Below are positions 62,501-64,000 of a stretch of DNA of 64,000 nucleotides, piece by piece. The stretch is from assembly GCA_036925085.1 (NCBI GenBank), contig JAUPFP010000163.1, positions 1 through 64,000 on the forward strand, written 5' to 3'. How positions within the stretch are numbered: position 1 is the stretch's first letter; every line of letters starts with the position of its first letter. Below the pieces are notes generated by a model that searched no databases, had not been told where the DNA came from, and worked only from the letters and a program-made list of their open reading frames with translations. Both the position numbers and the translations under genes were made by a program. The DNA is from Brachycybe producta (Eukaryota; Arthropoda; Diplopoda; Playtdesmida; Andrognathidae).

Positions 62501-64000
62501 CCTTAAACGTTCAACCATAAACGTTCAACCTTAAACGTTCAACCTTAAACGTTCAACCTTAAACGTTCAACCTTAAACGTTCAACCTTAAACGTTCAACC
62601 TTAAACGTTCAACCATAAACGTTCAACCTTAAACGTTCAACCTTAAACGTTCAACCTTAAACGTTCAACCTTAAACGTTCAACCTTAAACGTTCAACCTT
62701 AAACGTTCAACCTTAAACGTTCAACCTTAAACGTTCAACCTTAAACGTTCAACCTTAAACGTTCAACCTTAAACGTTCAACTTTAAACGTTCAAAATTAA
62801 ACGTTCAACCTTAAACGTACAACCTTAAACGTTCAACCTTAAACGTTCAACCTTAAACGTTCAACCTTAAATGTTCAACCTTAAACGTTCAACCTTAAAC
62901 GTTCAACCTTAAACGTTCAACCTTAAAAACGTTCAACCTTAAACGTTCAACCTTAAACGTTCAAAATTAAACGTTCAACCTTAAACGTTCAACCTTAAAC
63001 GTTCAACCTTAAACGTTCAACCTTAAACGTTCAAAATTAAACGTTCAACCTTAAACATTAAACCTTAAACGTTCAACCTTAAACGTGAAACCTTAAACGT
63101 CCAACCTTAAACGTTCAACCTTAAATGTTCAACCTTAAACGTTCAACCTTAAACGTTAAATCTTAAACGTTAAACCTTAAACATTCAACCTTAAACGTGA
63201 AACCTTAAACGTTCAACCTTAAATGTTCAACCTTAAACGTTCAACATTAAACGTTCAACCTTAAACGTTCAACCTTAAACGTTCAACCATAAACGATCAA
63301 CCTTAAACGTTAAACCTTAAACGTTCAGCCTTAAACATGAAACCTTAAACGTGAAACCTTAAACGTGAAACCTTAAACGTTAAACCTTAAACGTTAAACC
63401 TTAAACGTTCAACCTTAAACGTTCAAGCTTAAACGTTCAAAATTAAACGTTCAACCTTAAACGTTCAACCTTAAACGTTCAACCTTAAACGTTCAAGCTT
63501 AAACGTTCAACCTTAAACGTTCAACCTTAAACGTTCAACCATAAACGTTCAACCTTAAACGTTCAACCTTAAACGTTCAACCTTAAACGTGCAACCTTAA
63601 ACGTTCAACCTTAAACGTTCAACCTTAAACGTTCAACCTTAAACGTTCAACCTTAAACGTTCAACCTTAAACGTTCAACCTTAAACGTTCAACCTTAAAC
63701 GTTCAACCTTAAACGTTCAACCTTAAACGTTCAACCTTAAACGTTCAACCTTAAACGTTCAACCTTAAACGATCAACCTTAAACGTTCAACCTTAAACGT
63801 TCAACCTTAAACGTTCAACATTAAACGTTCAACCTTAAACGTTCAAGCTGAAACGTTCAACCTTAAACGTTCAACCTTAAACGTTCAACCTTAAACGTTC
63901 AAAATTAAATGTTCAACCTTAAACGTTCAACCTTAAACGTTCAACCTTAAACGTTCAACCTTAAATGTTCAACCTTAAACGTTCAACCTTAAATGTTCAA

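Larger units (their letters stand above)
1..64000 (+). repeat. 14-bp satellite array filling the whole window
   Basis: The unit AACCTTAAACGTTC repeats head to tail from the first base to the last, roughly 4,570 copies, always in the same orientation. I saw no block of the reverse complement GAACGTTTAAGGTT. The array enters and leaves the window without flanking sequence, so its true length is greater. Most monomers match the consensus or differ by one or two bases. Recurrent variants are ATGTT or ACATT for ACGTT, a TGA ending in place of TTC, TTATAC for TTAAAC, AATC, AAAC, AACA or AAAA for AACC, and AACCATAAAC. Nearly all length changes are multiples of 14, with a few 13-, 15- and 16-bp monomers. 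The long uniform block with nested higher-order repeats is typical of eukaryotic heterochromatic satellite DNA. I do not recognise the family, and its role (centromere, subtelomere or other) cannot be read from sequence. Confidence 0.99.
39820..64000 (+). repeat. Satellite domain C
   Basis: This domain is mostly consensus monomers, with a different variant set from domains A and B: GTTAAACC clusters, TCAGCC, TCGACC, CAAAATTAAACG, GTACAACC, CACTCTTAAATG, CTTAAGTGTTC and a 16-bp monomer with two extra A's (TTAAAAACG). The 16-mers start near 40,641, 41,581, 43,905, 45,325, 45,660, 46,586, 48,953, 50,386, 53,703, 55,580, 56,410, 58,204, 58,234 and 62,925. I saw none of them in domains A or B. The domain B head (AATCGTTCAATC with GTGACACC) and the AACCTAAACCTTC 13-mer are absent. 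The array continues past the window end. No gene or insertion is visible. Confidence 0.87.

Noticed and set aside
1-64000. CRISPR array
   Set aside because: Repeats are directly contiguous 14-mers with no unique spacers, and no cas genes are present.
1-64000. Protein-coding genes or a repetitive protein gene
   Set aside because: The 14-bp period rotates the frame, and TAA in each + strand monomer puts a stop in every frame about every 42 bp. The minus strand carries TAA and TGA. Monomers that lose TAA (TTATAC, CTTTTACG) only extend open stretches by a few tens of bases.
1-64000. Canonical telomere repeats
   Set aside because: The unit is 14 bp with an invariant ACGTTC part, and no run of TTAGGG, TTTAGGG or TTAGG type is present. 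The resemblance is limited to a short core.
1-64000. CENP-B box
   Set aside because: I found no TTCG followed at the required spacing by CGGG; the monomer is too G-poor. This does not rule out a centromere without CENP-B.
1-64000. Transposon insertions at TTAA sites
   Set aside because: TTAA occurs in almost every monomer, but no element, terminal inverted repeat or target duplication interrupts the array.
1-64000. Pure assembly or sequencing artefact
   Set aside because: Nested duplications at several different offsets, domain-specific variants and CpG-biased differences are hard to produce artefactually. Exact copy numbers of the larger duplications could still be assembly-dependent.
1-64000. 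Rho-independent terminators or promoters from the dyad
   Set aside because: The dyad is a property of every monomer and has no T-tract or neighbouring gene, so there is no support for a regulatory call.

Overview
The whole window is one uninterrupted tandem array of a 14-bp satellite (minisatellite) monomer, consensus AACCTTAAACGTTC, about 4,570 copies, all in the same orientation. I see no unique sequence, gene, RNA gene, mobile element or CRISPR array, and the array runs off both ends. An array of this size with nested higher-order repeats (HORs) and CpG-decay variants points to eukaryotic constitutive heterochromatin (centromeric, pericentromeric, subtelomeric or accessory-chromosome). The sequence alone does not identify the species or the chromosomal position. 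The monomer is 36% G+C and strongly strand-asymmetric, with one G and four C per monomer on the + strand.

Three domains can be told apart by diagnostic monomer variants. Domain A (about 1-9.8 kb) is a variegated mixture of TTC-ending monomers (AACCTTAAACGTTC) and TGA-ending monomers (AACCTTAAACGTGA), with internal duplications at offsets near 0.95-1.0 and 3.25-3.3 kb. A 2,602-bp unit follows in exact tandem (about 9,819-12,420 and 12,421-15,022) and leads into domain B. Domain B (about 15.0-39.8 kb) is built mainly from one HOR: a 10-monomer (140-bp) diagnostic head followed by near-consensus monomers, most often repeating at 280, 294 or 350 bp. Domain C (about 39.8-64 kb) lacks that head. 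It has its own markers (16-bp monomers with two extra A's, TCAGCC, TCGACC, CACTCTT, AAGTGTTC) and contains a unit of about 5.02 kb in tandem (40,641-45,659 and 45,660 to about 50,680), plus a partial third copy and shorter local duplications.

Differences between duplicate copies are dominated by changes at the single CpG in each monomer (ACGTT to ATGTT or ACATT), the pattern expected from deamination of methylated CpG. Most other differences are gains or losses of whole 14-bp monomers, as expected from unequal exchange or slippage in register. One breakpoint (about 21,771-21,780) joins left and right flanks that match two different places in the array.

The array is effectively incapable of coding for protein. 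14 is not a multiple of 3, and each + strand monomer carries TAA, so every + frame normally meets a stop within 42 bp; the - strand carries both TAA and TGA. I found no evidence of a novel gene system here; what is interesting is the satellite's architecture and mutation pattern. All offsets were measured by eye from marker positions and edges inside consensus runs are approximate.
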